From Halorubrum sp. (lineage in GTDB: Archaea > Halobacteriota > Halobacteria > Halobacteriales > Haloferacaceae): a DNA stretch of 48,408 bases. Both the position numbers and the translations under genes were made by a program. Below, piece after piece: positions 7,085-15,692 of this stretch. How positions within the stretch are numbered: position 1 is the first letter of the stretch; each line of letters starts with the position of its first letter. The stretch covers positions 1 to 48,408 of the forward strand of contig JAQCNI010000089.1 of the NCBI GenBank assembly GCA_028275105.1, in the 5' to 3' direction. The notes below the pieces were generated by a model. That model was not told the origin of the DNA, searched no databases, and worked only from the letters and a program-made list of their open reading frames with translations.

Positions 7085-8122
7085 CTATACCGCGTCCGCG
7101 TCCCGGAGATGTTCGCAGTCACCGGCGTGGACCCGCGTTCGACCGGTGTCCGTGTCGACGACGAGCGCGCCGGGCGGTTCGACGTCGACGGCGGTTCCGA
7201 CGACGGGGCCGGTCGCCGTCTCGACGCGAACTCGCCGGCCAAGCGTGTCCGACCGCTCGCGCCACGCCGGCAGGATCCCGTCGGGGTCGGCCGAGAGTTC
7301 GGCGAACCGCTCGAGCAACCGGGCGACGAACCGACGGCGGTCGACGTCGTCGCCGCGTTCCGCCCGAAGCGACGTCGCGCCCGCCGGCAAGGCCGCCGCA
7401 TCGATGTTGGCGTTGACGCCGATTCCGACGACGAGCCACGACACGCGGTCGGCCTCCCCCTCCATCTCCGTGAGGATCCCCGCGACCTTCCGCCCGCCGC
7501 GACCCGCGGCCTCCCCGTCGCCTCCGGATGGATCGTCGCTTTCGGGCCGGTAATCCATCCCGGATCGCTCGTCCATCCCGGATCGCTCGTTCGCCCCCGC
7601 AGCCCCCACGAGTACGTCGTTCGGCCACTTGATCCTCGCGTCGACGCCGGCCTCGCGGCAGGCATCGGCCGTCGCCACCGCGGCGGCGAGGGTGTAGCGC
7701 GGCGCGTGGGCGGGGGCCACGTCCGGCCGGATCACGGTCGAGAGCCAGGCGCCACCGCCCGGCGCGACCCACTCGCGGTCCAACCGCCCGCGGCCACCGG
7801 TCTGTTCGTCGGCGACCACGACGACGTCAGCCGCCCCCTCGCCGGCGAAGACCCGTGCCCGGTCGTTCGTCGACGGAAGGTCCTCGTGGTACTCGACGGT
7901 GTACGGAGCATCGAGACCGAACTCGATCCCGGCCGCACAGTATCCCGGGTCGTCGGGCGCGACGTAGCCCGCCTCGGTCGACTCAACCGTGAACCCCTCC
8001 TCGCGGAGCCCCTCCACCGCCTTCCAGACCGCCGCCCGCGAGACCCCGAGGTCGCCCGCGAGCGCGGGGCCCGACACCGGTCCCGATTCCAGCGCGTCGA
8101 GCAGGGCGCGACGCGTATCCAT
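7085..8122 (-). CDS. birA: Biotin--[acetyl-CoA carboxylase] ligase with N-terminal HTH
   Basis: The 345-aa protein attaches biotin to carboxylase carrier domains by way of biotinyl-AMP. Residues 1-55 form a winged helix (SGPALAGDLGVSRAAVWKAVEGLREEGF), so it may also regulate biotin genes. The catalytic core has TGGRGRLDREW (residues 108-118) and KWPNDVLV (165-172). An insertion at about 172-209, between KWPNDVLV and GRKVAGILTEME, contains a duplicated ERSGMD and acidic sequence. The C-terminal domain is intact. It is divergent from the cobyrinate synthase gene. Confidence 0.95.
   Translation of the reverse strand: MDTRRALLDALESGPVSGPALAGDLGVSRAAVWKAVEGLREEGFTVESTEAGYVAPDDPGYCAAGIEFGLDAPYTVEYHEDLPSTNDRARVFAGEGAADVVVVADEQTGGRGRLDREWVAPGGGAWLSTVIRPDVAPAHAPRYTLAAAVATADACREAGVDARIKWPNDVLVGAAGANERSGMDERSGMDYRPESDDPSGGDGEAAGRGGRKVAGILTEMEGEADRVSWLVVGIGVNANIDAAALPAGATSLRAERGDDVDRRRFVARLLERFAELSADPDGILPAWRERSDTLGRRVRVETATGPVVGTAVDVEPPGALVVDTDTGRTRVHAGDCEHLRDADAV
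7555..7590. repeat. 18-bp tandem duplication inside birA
   Basis: CCATCCCGGATCGCTCGT occurs twice in perfect tandem (7555-7572 and 7573-7590). It encodes two ERSGMD copies in the loop before the GRKVAG strand. The reading frame is preserved, which points to recent slippage in a tolerant surface loop. Confidence 0.9.
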
Positions 8123-8262
8123 GTGAACCCGATCCGAGCGCGGGCCGAAAGCCGTTCCGGGTTGCCGGCGGCGACCCCTCGGTCCCGAGGGGCATACCCC
8201 GCGAGCGGTCGGCCAGTTCGCACGACGAACGCCTTTTGTCGGGTCGGTCGCTACCGGCGGTC

Positions 8263-9750
8263 ATGCAGGGAGTCGTCCTCGGTGGGACCGCGTCGGGCGT
8301 CGGGAAGACGGTCGCATCGCTCGCCGTGTCGGCCGCGCTGGCCGACGCCGGCTACGAGCCCGTCCCGGCGAAGGCGGGCCCGGACTACATCGACCCGAGC
8401 CACCACGCCGTCGCGCTCGGCCGCCCGTCGCGGACGCTCGACACGTGGATGCAGGGAGTCGAGGGCGTCCGGCGGAACCTCCATCGGGCCACGGCGGACG
8501 ACGGCGATGATCATGGCAAGGCCGATGGGAACGCCTCCGCCGATCCCGACCGTGTGGCGGTCGTCGAGGGGATGATGGGGCTGTATGACGGGTCCGTCAC
8601 GTCGACGGCGGCGACCGCGGCGGCGCTCGACGTCCCGGTCGTCCTCATCGTCGACGCGGCGGCGGGAATGCAAAGCGTCGGCGCGACCGCGCTCGGGTTC
8701 CGCGAGTATGCGGCCCACGTCGAACTCCCGGCGGACGTGCGTCGAGGCGTCGCGGACCCCCGCGTCGACCTCGTCGGCGTGATCGCCCAGCGCGCCCATC
8801 CCGGACGCCACGCCGATGGGATCCGCGACGCGCTCCCGGACGGTATCGCCTGGCTCGGGCACGTCCCCCCGAACGAGGACCTGACCGTGCCCGACCGCCA
8901 TCTCGGGCTCCACATGGGCGACGAGAATCCGATTCCGGACGACGCGATCGGCGATGCCGCGGCGACGATCGACGGTGACGCGGTCGCGCGGGTCGCGGAC
9001 GACGTCGCGCGGCCGACCGACGGGAGAGATCCGGTTCCGGAGGCGGGCGGTTCCAATCCCGGCGACCGCCCGACCGTCGCGGTCGCGTCCGACGACGCGT
9101 TCCGGTTCATCTACCCGGCCACGTGGGACCGGCTACGGGAACTCGCGGTCGTCGAGCCGTTCGCGCCGGTCGCGGGCGACGACCTGCCGGACTGTGACGC
9201 CGTCTACCTCCCCGGCGGCTACCCGGAGAACCACGCCGCGGAACTCGCCTCGTCGCCGGCGCTGTCGACGCTGGCGGACCGGGCCGCCGACGGGCTTCCG
9301 ATCCTCGGCGAGTGTGGCGGGTTGATGGCGCTGTCGGCGTCGCTGACGACCGTCGACGGCGAGACACACTCGATGGCCGGGGTCCTCCCGGGCGGCGTCC
9401 GCATGCGCGACCGCTATCAGGCGCTCGACCACGTCGAACTCAGCGCAACCGGCGACGGGGTCACTGCGAACGCCGGCGAAAGCCACCGAGGCCACGAGTT
9501 CCACTACTCGAGTCACGCCCTCGGTGACGGGGACGGCTCGGGGTCACGACCGAACGCGGCGGACCCGGACGTCTCGGCCGACGCGGACGCGGACTTCGCG
9601 TTCGGGGTCGCCCGCGGCGACGGGATCGATGGGGACCACGACGGGCTCGTCGCCCACCGCACCGTCGGGACCTACGCGCACCGTCACCCCGCGAGCGGAG
9701 CGTTCGACCGTCTCGTGGAGGCCGCGCGGGCGTACGCGACGGGGAGATAG
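8263..9750 (+). CDS. cbiA: Cobyrinate a,c-diamide synthase
   Basis: This cobalamin-pathway enzyme amidates the a and c side chains of cobyrinate using ATP and glutamine. ATG 8263 starts MQGVVLGGTASGVGKT, placing the P-loop at residues 7-16, followed by AKAGPDYIDPSHH, the CbiA/BioD-type substrate loop. The C-terminal class-I glutaminase domain has GECGGLMAL with nucleophile Cys351 and HRHPAS near the end. The length of 495 aa is slightly long because of acidic, low-complexity insertions around residues 80-90 and 425-445. No other cobalamin gene lies nearby. Confidence 0.94.
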   Translation: MQGVVLGGTASGVGKTVASLAVSAALADAGYEPVPAKAGPDYIDPSHHAVALGRPSRTLDTWMQGVEGVRRNLHRATADDGDDHGKADGNASADPDRVAVVEGMMGLYDGSVTSTAATAAALDVPVVLIVDAAAGMQSVGATALGFREYAAHVELPADVRRGVADPRVDLVGVIAQRAHPGRHADGIRDALPDGIAWLGHVPPNEDLTVPDRHLGLHMGDENPIPDDAIGDAAATIDGDAVARVADDVARPTDGRDPVPEAGGSNPGDRPTVAVASDDAFRFIYPATWDRLRELAVVEPFAPVAGDDLPDCDAVYLPGGYPENHAAELASSPALSTLADRAADGLPILGECGGLMALSASLTTVDGETHSMAGVLPGGVRMRDRYQALDHVELSATGDGVTANAGESHRGHEFHYSSHALGDGDGSGSRPNAADPDVSADADADFAFGVARGDGIDGDHDGLVAHRTVGTYAHRHPASGAFDRLVEAARAYATGR

Positions 9751-9858
9751 TGGGTTGAAGCGCTGGAGTCGGAGGATCGGAACTCGTGGACCGACGGCGA
9801 GACGCCCGAGTCAGCCGCGAGACTAGGAACTTTGATGCTTCGCTCACAACGATTACAT

Positions 9859-11556
9859 ATGCTTCACGCCGAGGGCCCCCTCCTCACGCTGGACCTGACC
9901 GAGCGAACCGCGACACGGACGCCGATCGACGACGTCCTCGAACGATTCATCGGCGGACGCGGGGTCGCAACCGCGCTCGCCCACGACCGGATCCCGTTCG
10001 ACGCCGACCCGTTCGGGCCGGAAAACCGCGCGTACCTCTCGGCCGGACCGCTCCAGCTGTCACGGACCTCATTCACCGGCCGGATGTCGATGACTGCGCT
10101 CTCGCCGCTCACCGACGGGCTCGCGTCGACGAACGCCGGCGGCTACCTCTCCCGGGAGTTTTCGGGGACCGGGATCTCCACGCTGGAGGTCGTCGGCGAG
10201 AGCGACGAGCTCCTGATCGCCCACGTCACCGACGACGGCGTCGAGTTCGAGGCGGTCCCCCACCTCCGGGAGGCGACCGTCCCCGAGGTGTCCGACCACG
10301 TGGCCGAGACCCGGGACCTCGGCCCCGAGAACTGTATCGCGATCGGCCCCGCCGGCGAGAACCTGGTCCGGTTCGCCTGCGTGATGACGTTCGACTCCCG
10401 GGCGTTCGGCCGCGGCGGGCTCGGCGCGGTGCTCGGCTCGAAGAACCTCAAGGCGGTCACGTTCGAGGGCGACGCCCACCCGGAGATCGAGATCTCGGAC
10501 CCGCCGGCGATGGACGTCCATCGGGAGGCGGCGACGTCGGACGACCGGATGAAACGACAGGGAACGACCGGGGGAACGGCGTTCATCAACGAGAACTTCT
10601 CGCTACCGACCCGCTACTTCGAGGGGTACTCCTTCGAGGACGCCGACGGGATCGGCGGTGACGCGGTCGAGGAAAAAAAGTACAAGAAGGAGGCGTGTTC
10701 ACAGTGCGCGTACGCCTGTAAGCTCCCCACCCGCGACGAGGAGACGGGCGTCGAGACGGAGGGCCCGGAGTTCGAGACCGTGTATGCGTTCGGCTCCAGC
10801 CACGGCGTCGGCGACATCGTCGACGTGATGCGGACGAACGAGCTGTGTGACACCCTGGGGATGGACACCATCTCCGCCGGCGTCACGGTCGCCGCGTACC
10901 TGAAGAGCGAGGACGAGTTCGGAAACGCCGAACTCGCCCGGGCGGTCACGGAGCGGATCGCCTACCGGGACGACGACCTCGCCGACCTGCTCGCGGAGGG
11001 GGTCCACCGCGCACACGGGGCGCTCGGCGTCCACGACTACACGGTCAAGGGAATGGAGTTCGCCGCCCACGACGGGCGCGTGCTCCACGGACAGGGGCTC
11101 TCGTACGCGGTCGCGAACCGCGGCGCGGACCACATGTACGCCGGGATGCACTCCGGGGAGTACGAGGGCGTGCGCGACCCCGAAGGAACGCTCGGGAAGG
11201 CCGCGGACCTCGTCGAACTGGAGAACCGCAACGCGGTCCGCGACTCGGCGATCGTCTGCGCGTTCGCCGGCGACTACGTCACCGACGACCGGCTCGCACA
11301 ACTGCTTGGCGCTCCCTACGAGGAACTCCTCGATGTCGGCGCGAAGACGGTCGAACGCGAGCGCCACTTCAACAACCGGCGCGGAAAGGATGCCGACGAT
11401 GACCGGCTGCCGTACGAGGTTCCGGACATCGACGAGGCGATTCGGGAGTACTACGAGGTCCGCGGCCTCACCGATGATGGCCGGATCCCGAGCGACCGTA
11501 TCGAACCGGTCGCGGCCGACCTCGGCGGCGACGACGCCGCGCCGGCCGACGACTGA
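9859..11556 (+). CDS. aor: Aldehyde:ferredoxin oxidoreductase (tungsten/molybdenum pterin enzyme)
   Basis: The 565-aa AOR-family enzyme has the N-terminal fold FIGGRGVATALAHDR. It has a pterin and cluster region with Cys280, Cys283 and Cys287 (CSQCAYACKLP), and the fourth cluster Cys at 467 (IVCAFAGDY). These hold a [4Fe-4S] next to the bis-pterin metal site. It oxidises aldehydes, or related oxo-acids, and passes electrons to ferredoxin. MLHAEGPLLTLDL is the typical start; an earlier ATG at 9835 is less likely. The 2Fe-2S ferredoxin gene starts 11 nt after the stop and is the probable electron acceptor. The substrate cannot be told from sequence. Confidence 0.92.
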   Translation: MLHAEGPLLTLDLTERTATRTPIDDVLERFIGGRGVATALAHDRIPFDADPFGPENRAYLSAGPLQLSRTSFTGRMSMTALSPLTDGLASTNAGGYLSREFSGTGISTLEVVGESDELLIAHVTDDGVEFEAVPHLREATVPEVSDHVAETRDLGPENCIAIGPAGENLVRFACVMTFDSRAFGRGGLGAVLGSKNLKAVTFEGDAHPEIEISDPPAMDVHREAATSDDRMKRQGTTGGTAFINENFSLPTRYFEGYSFEDADGIGGDAVEEKKYKKEACSQCAYACKLPTRDEETGVETEGPEFETVYAFGSSHGVGDIVDVMRTNELCDTLGMDTISAGVTVAAYLKSEDEFGNAELARAVTERIAYRDDDLADLLAEGVHRAHGALGVHDYTVKGMEFAAHDGRVLHGQGLSYAVANRGADHMYAGMHSGEYEGVRDPEGTLGKAADLVELENRNAVRDSAIVCAFAGDYVTDDRLAQLLGAPYEELLDVGAKTVERERHFNNRRGKDADDDRLPYEVPDIDEAIREYYEVRGLTDDGRIPSDRIEPVAADLGGDDAAPADD

Positions 11557-11567
11557 CCGGCGGCTGG

Positions 11568-11933
11568 ATGGTCGACACCGAGGGATCCGGCGGGGACGAC
11601 GATCACGGAGCGGTTCGGGTCGTCGTCGTCGACGGCGACGACCGAGCGGAACTCGACGTCCGACGAGGACGGCCCCTCCGGGACGCCCTCAGTGACGCCG
11701 GATACTCCCCGTACACGACGGTAACGAAGCGGCTCAACTGCGGCGGCCGCGGGCTCTGTGCGACCTGTGGCGTTCGACTTCGTGCGGGCCCGGACCCGGA
11801 CCACTGGCACGACCGCCTCGCCGGCCGGTTCGGCTATCCACGGCTCTCCTGTCAGGTGGTCGTTGACCGCCCGATGACGGTCGAACTCGTCGACAAGTTG
11901 GTCTGGGGCGGCCGCACGACCGATACCGACTGA
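11568..11933 (+). CDS. 2Fe-2S plant-type ferredoxin
   Basis: The protein has 121 aa and a short acidic N-terminal extension. The [2Fe-2S] ligands are Cys58, Cys64 and Cys67 in LNCGGRGLCATCGV and Cys95 in RLSCQVV (C-x5-C-x2-C...C). It lies 11 nt downstream of aor and was probably co-transcribed. It is likely the dedicated electron carrier of the aldehyde oxidoreductase, an inference from adjacency. Confidence 0.92.
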   Translation: MVDTEGSGGDDDHGAVRVVVVDGDDRAELDVRRGRPLRDALSDAGYSPYTTVTKRLNCGGRGLCATCGVRLRAGPDPDHWHDRLAGRFGYPRLSCQVVVDRPMTVELVDKLVWGGRTTDTD

Positions 11934-12042
11934 TCCGTGTCCCGTCACTCCGTGTCCCCCTCCATCCCCGGCCAAATTTGTGACACGGCCCCTGAGGTGT
12001 CCCGACACAAGACACAAGTCGGCACGGCCGGATATTTTGGGT

Positions 12043-12612
12043 ATGCAACCCTCCAAGGAGCGGGAGTCGTCCGAGGACGACCCGCTTGACGGGGTCGACG
12101 ACCTCCTCGACGACGACCTCGCCGGCGATGACGCGGACCCGTCGACGGACTCCGATACGGCGGCCGCCGATCCGGACGCGACGACCGGATCCGACGTCAC
12201 CGGCGACGGTCCGGGTCGGGTCGGCGTCGACGGCCGTTGGTTCTCGTTGCGCTCGTTTCTCCTCGCCGTCCTCGCGATCGGAGCCGGGACGTTCCTCGGG
12301 GGACTGATCCCCCTGATCGGCGGCACCATCGGCGCCGTCGGCGGCGTGTTGCTCGGGGCGTTCCTCGTCGGTCTGAGCCTCTCCTCGCGTAACTACGTCG
12401 AGACGGGAATCGCCGGCGCGGGCGTCGGCGCCGGAAGCGCCCTGACGAGCGTCCTCGGCGTCGGCTTCCTGCCGATCGGTCTCGACTATCTCGGAGAGTG
12501 GGGGCTCCCGCTGCTCGCGGCCGGCGGCGGGATCGGGCTGATCCTCGGGCTCGTTGGTCATTATCTCGGGCGCGACTTGCGGGCCGGCGTGGCCGGCGAA
12601 CTGCCGGACTGA
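12043..12612 (+). CDS. Acidic-tailed small membrane protein (possibly DUF456-like)
   Basis: From ATG 12043 the product has 189 aa. Residues 1-65 are very acidic and disordered (Asp/Glu/Ser/Thr). After them come three or four Gly/Leu-rich membrane segments starting SLRSFLLAVLAIGAGTFLGG and ending GGGIGLILGLVGHYLGRDL. The Gly-rich helices recall DUF456 membrane proteins, but I am not sure of the family. It stands alone between the ferredoxin and gatE genes and no function can be assigned. Confidence 0.75.
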   Translation: MQPSKERESSEDDPLDGVDDLLDDDLAGDDADPSTDSDTAAADPDATTGSDVTGDGPGRVGVDGRWFSLRSFLLAVLAIGAGTFLGGLIPLIGGTIGAVGGVLLGAFLVGLSLSSRNYVETGIAGAGVGAGSALTSVLGVGFLPIGLDYLGEWGLPLLAAGGGIGLILGLVGHYLGRDLRAGVAGELPD

Positions 12613-12623
12613 CCGGTGCCGGC

Positions 12624-12782
12624 TCACGCCGACTCGACAGCGAATTCGGACTCCTCCGTCTCACGCGATTCGCGCGCCAGTACCGGTCGGCCGGGGTGCT
12701 CGTACGTCCCGCCCGGCCCGCCCGGCCCGCCACAGCAGCCCCGCAGCGTCGTCTCCGAGACGCCCGAGGGAATCGATGGGCG
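12624..12782 (-). other. Open frame continuing after the gatE stop; no start codon
   Basis: Directly after the gatE TGA the same frame stays open for about 52 codons. It contains LRGCCGGPGGPGGTYEHPGRP and a highly acidic end (ETEESEFAVESA), then stops. It looks protein-like for a haloarchaeon but has no ATG or GTG. It may be a former C-terminal extension or a chance frame. The plus strand is also open here, so coding direction is uncertain. Confidence 0.2.
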
Positions 12783-14666
12783 TCACGACCGCTTGCCGAT
12801 CTCCTCGCGGAGGACGTCGGAGACGACCTCGCCGTCGGCCTTGCCACGGAGCGCGCCCATCGCCTCGCCCATCAGCCCGGAGAACGCGTCCATCCCCTCC
12901 GCGGCGACTTGGTCGGCGTTGCGCTCGACGACTTCGACGACGGCCTCGCGGACTTCGTCCTCGCTCACCCCCGAGAGCCCGGCCACCTCGACCGCCGCCT
13001 CGGCCGTGATCTCGGGGTCCTCCGCGAGCGTCGTCAACACCTCGGGGACCCCCTCCTTCGCGAGTTCGTCCGACTCGACGAGGTCGAGCACGGCAAGGAG
13101 ATGGGCGTCCGTCAGGTTCCCGACCGGCGCGCCCGCCCGTCGGATCTCCGTCGTCGTCGACGCCAGCGTCGTTGCGGCGAACGTCGGGTCGGCCCCGCGG
13201 TCGACGGCCGCCTCGAACGTCGGGAAGCGTCGCCCGAATGCGACCTGTTCGGCGAGCCCACGGTCGAGCCCGAACGCCGAGACGTACCGGTCGACCTTCT
13301 CGTCGAGGAGTTCCGGACGCTCGACGTCGGACGGGTCGGGCTCGACCGGCGGGACGTCGGTCTCGGGGTACATCCGCGCGGCGCCGGGGAGCGGCCGGAG
13401 GTACCGCGTCGTCCCGTCGTCGTTCGCCCCGCGGGTCTCCTCCGGAATCCCGTCGATCGCGGCGGCCGCCCGGTCGGCGACCGCGTCGATCGCGAGTTCG
13501 GCCGTCACGGAGTCGTCCGCGACCAGCGCCACCGCGTCCGACGCGCCCGCACCGACCGCCTCGCGAAGCGACGCCACCTCGGCCTCGGTCACGCCGTACG
13601 CCGGGAGTTCGTCGGTGTGGAACACCCCGCCGGCGCCGTGCCGTTTCGCGTGGTCCGACAGCTCCGTCCCGAGTCGGCGATCCGGCCCGATCTCGCGACC
13701 GACGACCCCCTCGAAGCCGTACAGCGGGACCGCCCGGACCGAGCCGCCAGCGTCGAGCGCGCCGCGGATCACGCCGGAGTCGGTGTCGGCGAACACCCCG
13801 CTCACGTCCCGTGGCTCGCCCACGTCGGCGTCGCGCTCGCGGAGTTCCGCCCGAATCTCGACCAGTTCGGCCTGTCGGCGAACCTCGTTGCGAACGATCT
13901 CCTCGATCCCTCGGAGATCCTGAACGCCCTTCACCTCGACGCGGGCCCCCTCCGCGATCGAGACGTTGACGTCCTGTCGTATCGTGCCGAGCCCGCGTTT
14001 CACCGCGCCGGTCGACCGGAGCAACATCCCGATTCGCTCGGCCGCCTCCATCGCCTGCTCGGGGCTCCGGATGTCCGGACCGGTCCCGATCTCCACCAGC
14101 GGGACGCCGAGCCGATCGAGCGAGTAGATGACGCCCTCGTCGGTCTCCTCGACCCGCTTGGCGGACTCCTCTTCGAGCATCAGGTCCTCGATCGAGACGG
14201 TCCCCTCGCTCGTCCGGATTTCGCCCTGCTGGCCGAGCAGGATCGACCGCTGGAACCCGGACGTGTTCGACCCGTCGATGACGAGCTTCCGCATCACGTG
14301 AGCCTGATCCACGACGGTTACGTCGAGGAGGTCGGCGATCTGGAGCGCGACCGACAGCGCCTCCTCGCCGACGCGGCGCGGGGGTTCGTCGTCCTCCTCG
14401 ACGAGACAGGTGGTGTCGTACGCGAGGTAGGTAAACTCGCGATCGACGCGGCTCTCCTCGAGGGCAGCCTCGTCGAGTTCGCCGAGTTCACTTTTCGTCG
14501 GGTGGAGGCGGCGGGTGAGCTTCCGTTCGGCCGCCTCGGGGTCGCGCTCGACGGTCGGAGAATCACAGAATAGTTTCGTCGCCGTGTCGAGCTGCTGGTG
14601 GATCTCCAGCCCGGCGACGAGCCCCAACTCCTCGTAGTCGTACTCGGGGGTCGCATCCTCGCTCAT
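12783..14666 (-). CDS. gatE: Glu-tRNA(Gln) amidotransferase subunit E
   Basis: The 627-aa, archaea-specific GatE works with GatD to convert Glu-tRNA(Gln) into Gln-tRNA(Gln). It starts with YEELGLVAGLEIHQQLDTATKLFC, the GatB/GatE kinase-domain signature. It continues through the AspRS-like insertion (VVGREIGPDRRLGTELSDHAK) and ends in the helical YqeY-type tail that contacts tRNA (MDAFSGLMGEAMGALRGKADGEVV). Length is as expected. A TATA-like CCTTTTAGT about 27 nt upstream makes the mRNA probably leaderless. gatD is not in the window. Confidence 0.97.
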   Translation of the reverse strand: MSEDATPEYDYEELGLVAGLEIHQQLDTATKLFCDSPTVERDPEAAERKLTRRLHPTKSELGELDEAALEESRVDREFTYLAYDTTCLVEEDDEPPRRVGEEALSVALQIADLLDVTVVDQAHVMRKLVIDGSNTSGFQRSILLGQQGEIRTSEGTVSIEDLMLEEESAKRVEETDEGVIYSLDRLGVPLVEIGTGPDIRSPEQAMEAAERIGMLLRSTGAVKRGLGTIRQDVNVSIAEGARVEVKGVQDLRGIEEIVRNEVRRQAELVEIRAELRERDADVGEPRDVSGVFADTDSGVIRGALDAGGSVRAVPLYGFEGVVGREIGPDRRLGTELSDHAKRHGAGGVFHTDELPAYGVTEAEVASLREAVGAGASDAVALVADDSVTAELAIDAVADRAAAAIDGIPEETRGANDDGTTRYLRPLPGAARMYPETDVPPVEPDPSDVERPELLDEKVDRYVSAFGLDRGLAEQVAFGRRFPTFEAAVDRGADPTFAATTLASTTTEIRRAGAPVGNLTDAHLLAVLDLVESDELAKEGVPEVLTTLAEDPEITAEAAVEVAGLSGVSEDEVREAVVEVVERNADQVAAEGMDAFSGLMGEAMGALRGKADGEVVSDVLREEIGKRS

Positions 14667-14691
14667 TACGCGCTACTCCGGCAGGCCGGGA

Positions 14692-14700
14692 CTAAAAGGG
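14692..14700 (-). promoter_or_regulatory. TATA box of gatE
   Basis: On the minus strand CCCTTTTAG lies 26-34 nt before the ATG at 14666, the spacing of a leaderless haloarchaeal promoter. Confidence 0.6.
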
Positions 14701-14759
14701 TGGCAGTTCGTGCGAACGCCGAGCGACCGAGGAGTGAGCGTTTGATATCGACGCCAAGG

Positions 14760-15232
14760 ACGTAGTACACGACTGACCGAGACGTGATACGGTGGCGCGC
14801 CTGTGGGCGCTCGTAGGCGCGAACGGCGCGCGAGGTCGCCGGCGCGGAGCGCCGGGTGCTCGAAAATCTTTGATTTCCGGTGGACGCCGCGAGCGGTGCG
14901 AGGTGCGAGTGAAACGAGCACCTCGATTGCGAGCGGTGAAACCGCGAGCCGCGAGGCTGGGGAGGCGTGAGGTGCGGTCGCGGCGCTGTGTGGGTGGGAC
15001 TCAAAGGGGCAGCCGCGAGGGCGATGACGGCCGACGCAAGCACCGGAGGGAGTGAGCAGCGCGAGCGACCGAGGAGCGCAGCGAGGCCCTCGAGTCCTCG
15101 CGGCTGGGGCTTTGGCGGTAGTCACCGCATCGACAACTGCCTCATATCGAGCTGCTGGGACGTTGACCGCGATCGAGAAACCACCCCCAACGATGACGAC
15201 GGAATACGAGCGGTCGCGATGAGTGTCACACG
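14760..15232. repeat. Hairpin-rich GC-rich non-coding element (Halorubrum-type intergenic repeat)
   Basis: There is no credible gene in this stretch. It is built of short GCGAGCG-like motifs and hairpins. CGAGGTGC pairs with GCACCTCG across an 11-nt loop near 14900-14924. AAATC-TTT-GATTT lies near 14864-14876. CAGCCGCGAGG (15010-15020) is complementary to CCTCGCGGCTG (15096-15106), closing a loop of about 75 nt full of GCGAGCGACCGAGG-type sequence. From memory, similar blocks (GGGACTCAAAGGGGCAGCCGCGAGG and neighbours) recur in Halorubrum genomes, often near tRNA genes. Function is unknown; a structured RNA or a non-autonomous mobile sequence are both possible. Confidence 0.6.
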
Positions 15233-15233
15233 T

Positions 15234-15509
15234 GTTTCTCCTCGCGTAACTGCTCGGAGAAACATGCGTGGGACCGGATTTGAACCGCGAGGACTCGCTT
15301 CGCTCGCCCTCTGGGTTCAAATCCTCGCGGCGATGTTTCTCCTCGCGTAACTGCTCGGAGTAACATGCGTGGGACCGGATTTGAACCGACTGGAGACGGT
15401 CGGCCTCGCTTCGCTCGGCCGCTGCGACTCCCGGGGTTCAAATCCTCGCGGCGATGTTTCTCCTCGCGTAACTGCTCGGAGAAACATGCGTGGGACCGGA
15501 TTTGAACCG
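15234..15509. repeat. Tandem array of tRNA-Leu 3'-end copies with hairpins
   Basis: A 54-bp unit occurs three times, at 15234-15287, 15335-15388 and 15456-15509. It joins hairpin GTTTCTCC...GGAGAAAC to TGCGTGGGACCGGATTTGAA, the 3' end of tRNA-Leu. Copy 2 differs by one base. The last copy is the genuine tRNA end. Copies 2 and 3 are preceded by GGGTTCAAATCC, the reverse complement of the T-arm. Each interval (25 and 45 bp) is thus enclosed by an inverted T-arm repeat and contains CTCGCTTCGCTCG. This looks like serial duplication at a tRNA attachment site or slippage. Confidence 0.85.
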
Positions 15510-15571
15510 GCGGACCTCTACAGGACAGCGCCCTCAACGCTGCGCCGTTGGCCTGGCTTGGCTACCCACGC
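15487..15571 (-). tRNA. tRNA-Leu(GAG)
   Basis: The 85-nt class-II tRNA has acceptor GCGTGGG/CCCACGC with discriminator A. The D-arm begins GCCAAGCC. The anticodon arm is CAGCG-TTGAGGG-CGCTG with anticodon GAG (reads CUC/CUU). It has a long variable arm and T-arm GGTTCAAATCC; CCA is not encoded. A TATA-like GGATATTT lies about 25 nt upstream (15596-15603 on this strand). Partial copies of its 3' end follow downstream. Confidence 0.95.
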
Positions 15572-15692
15572 TCGTCGCGTGTTTTTCGCGTTCCGAAATA
15601 TCCTGTCCCCAATTAAAAGCCCTTCCATTCGACACCGGTCCGTCCGCCCCCGAACCGACAACCGTTTCCACCGTCCGACCCACCCAACGGCC

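Noticed and set aside
14673..15320. Minus-strand open frame of 215 codons through the repeat region
   Set aside because: It is rich in Arg/Pro/Ser, has no recognisable domain and follows the hairpin repeats; high GC keeps frames open.
15234..15509. tRNA-Leu repeat array as a CRISPR array
   Set aside because: Only three units; the intervals differ in length (25 and 45 bp) and are self-complementary rather than foreign-looking, and no cas gene is present.
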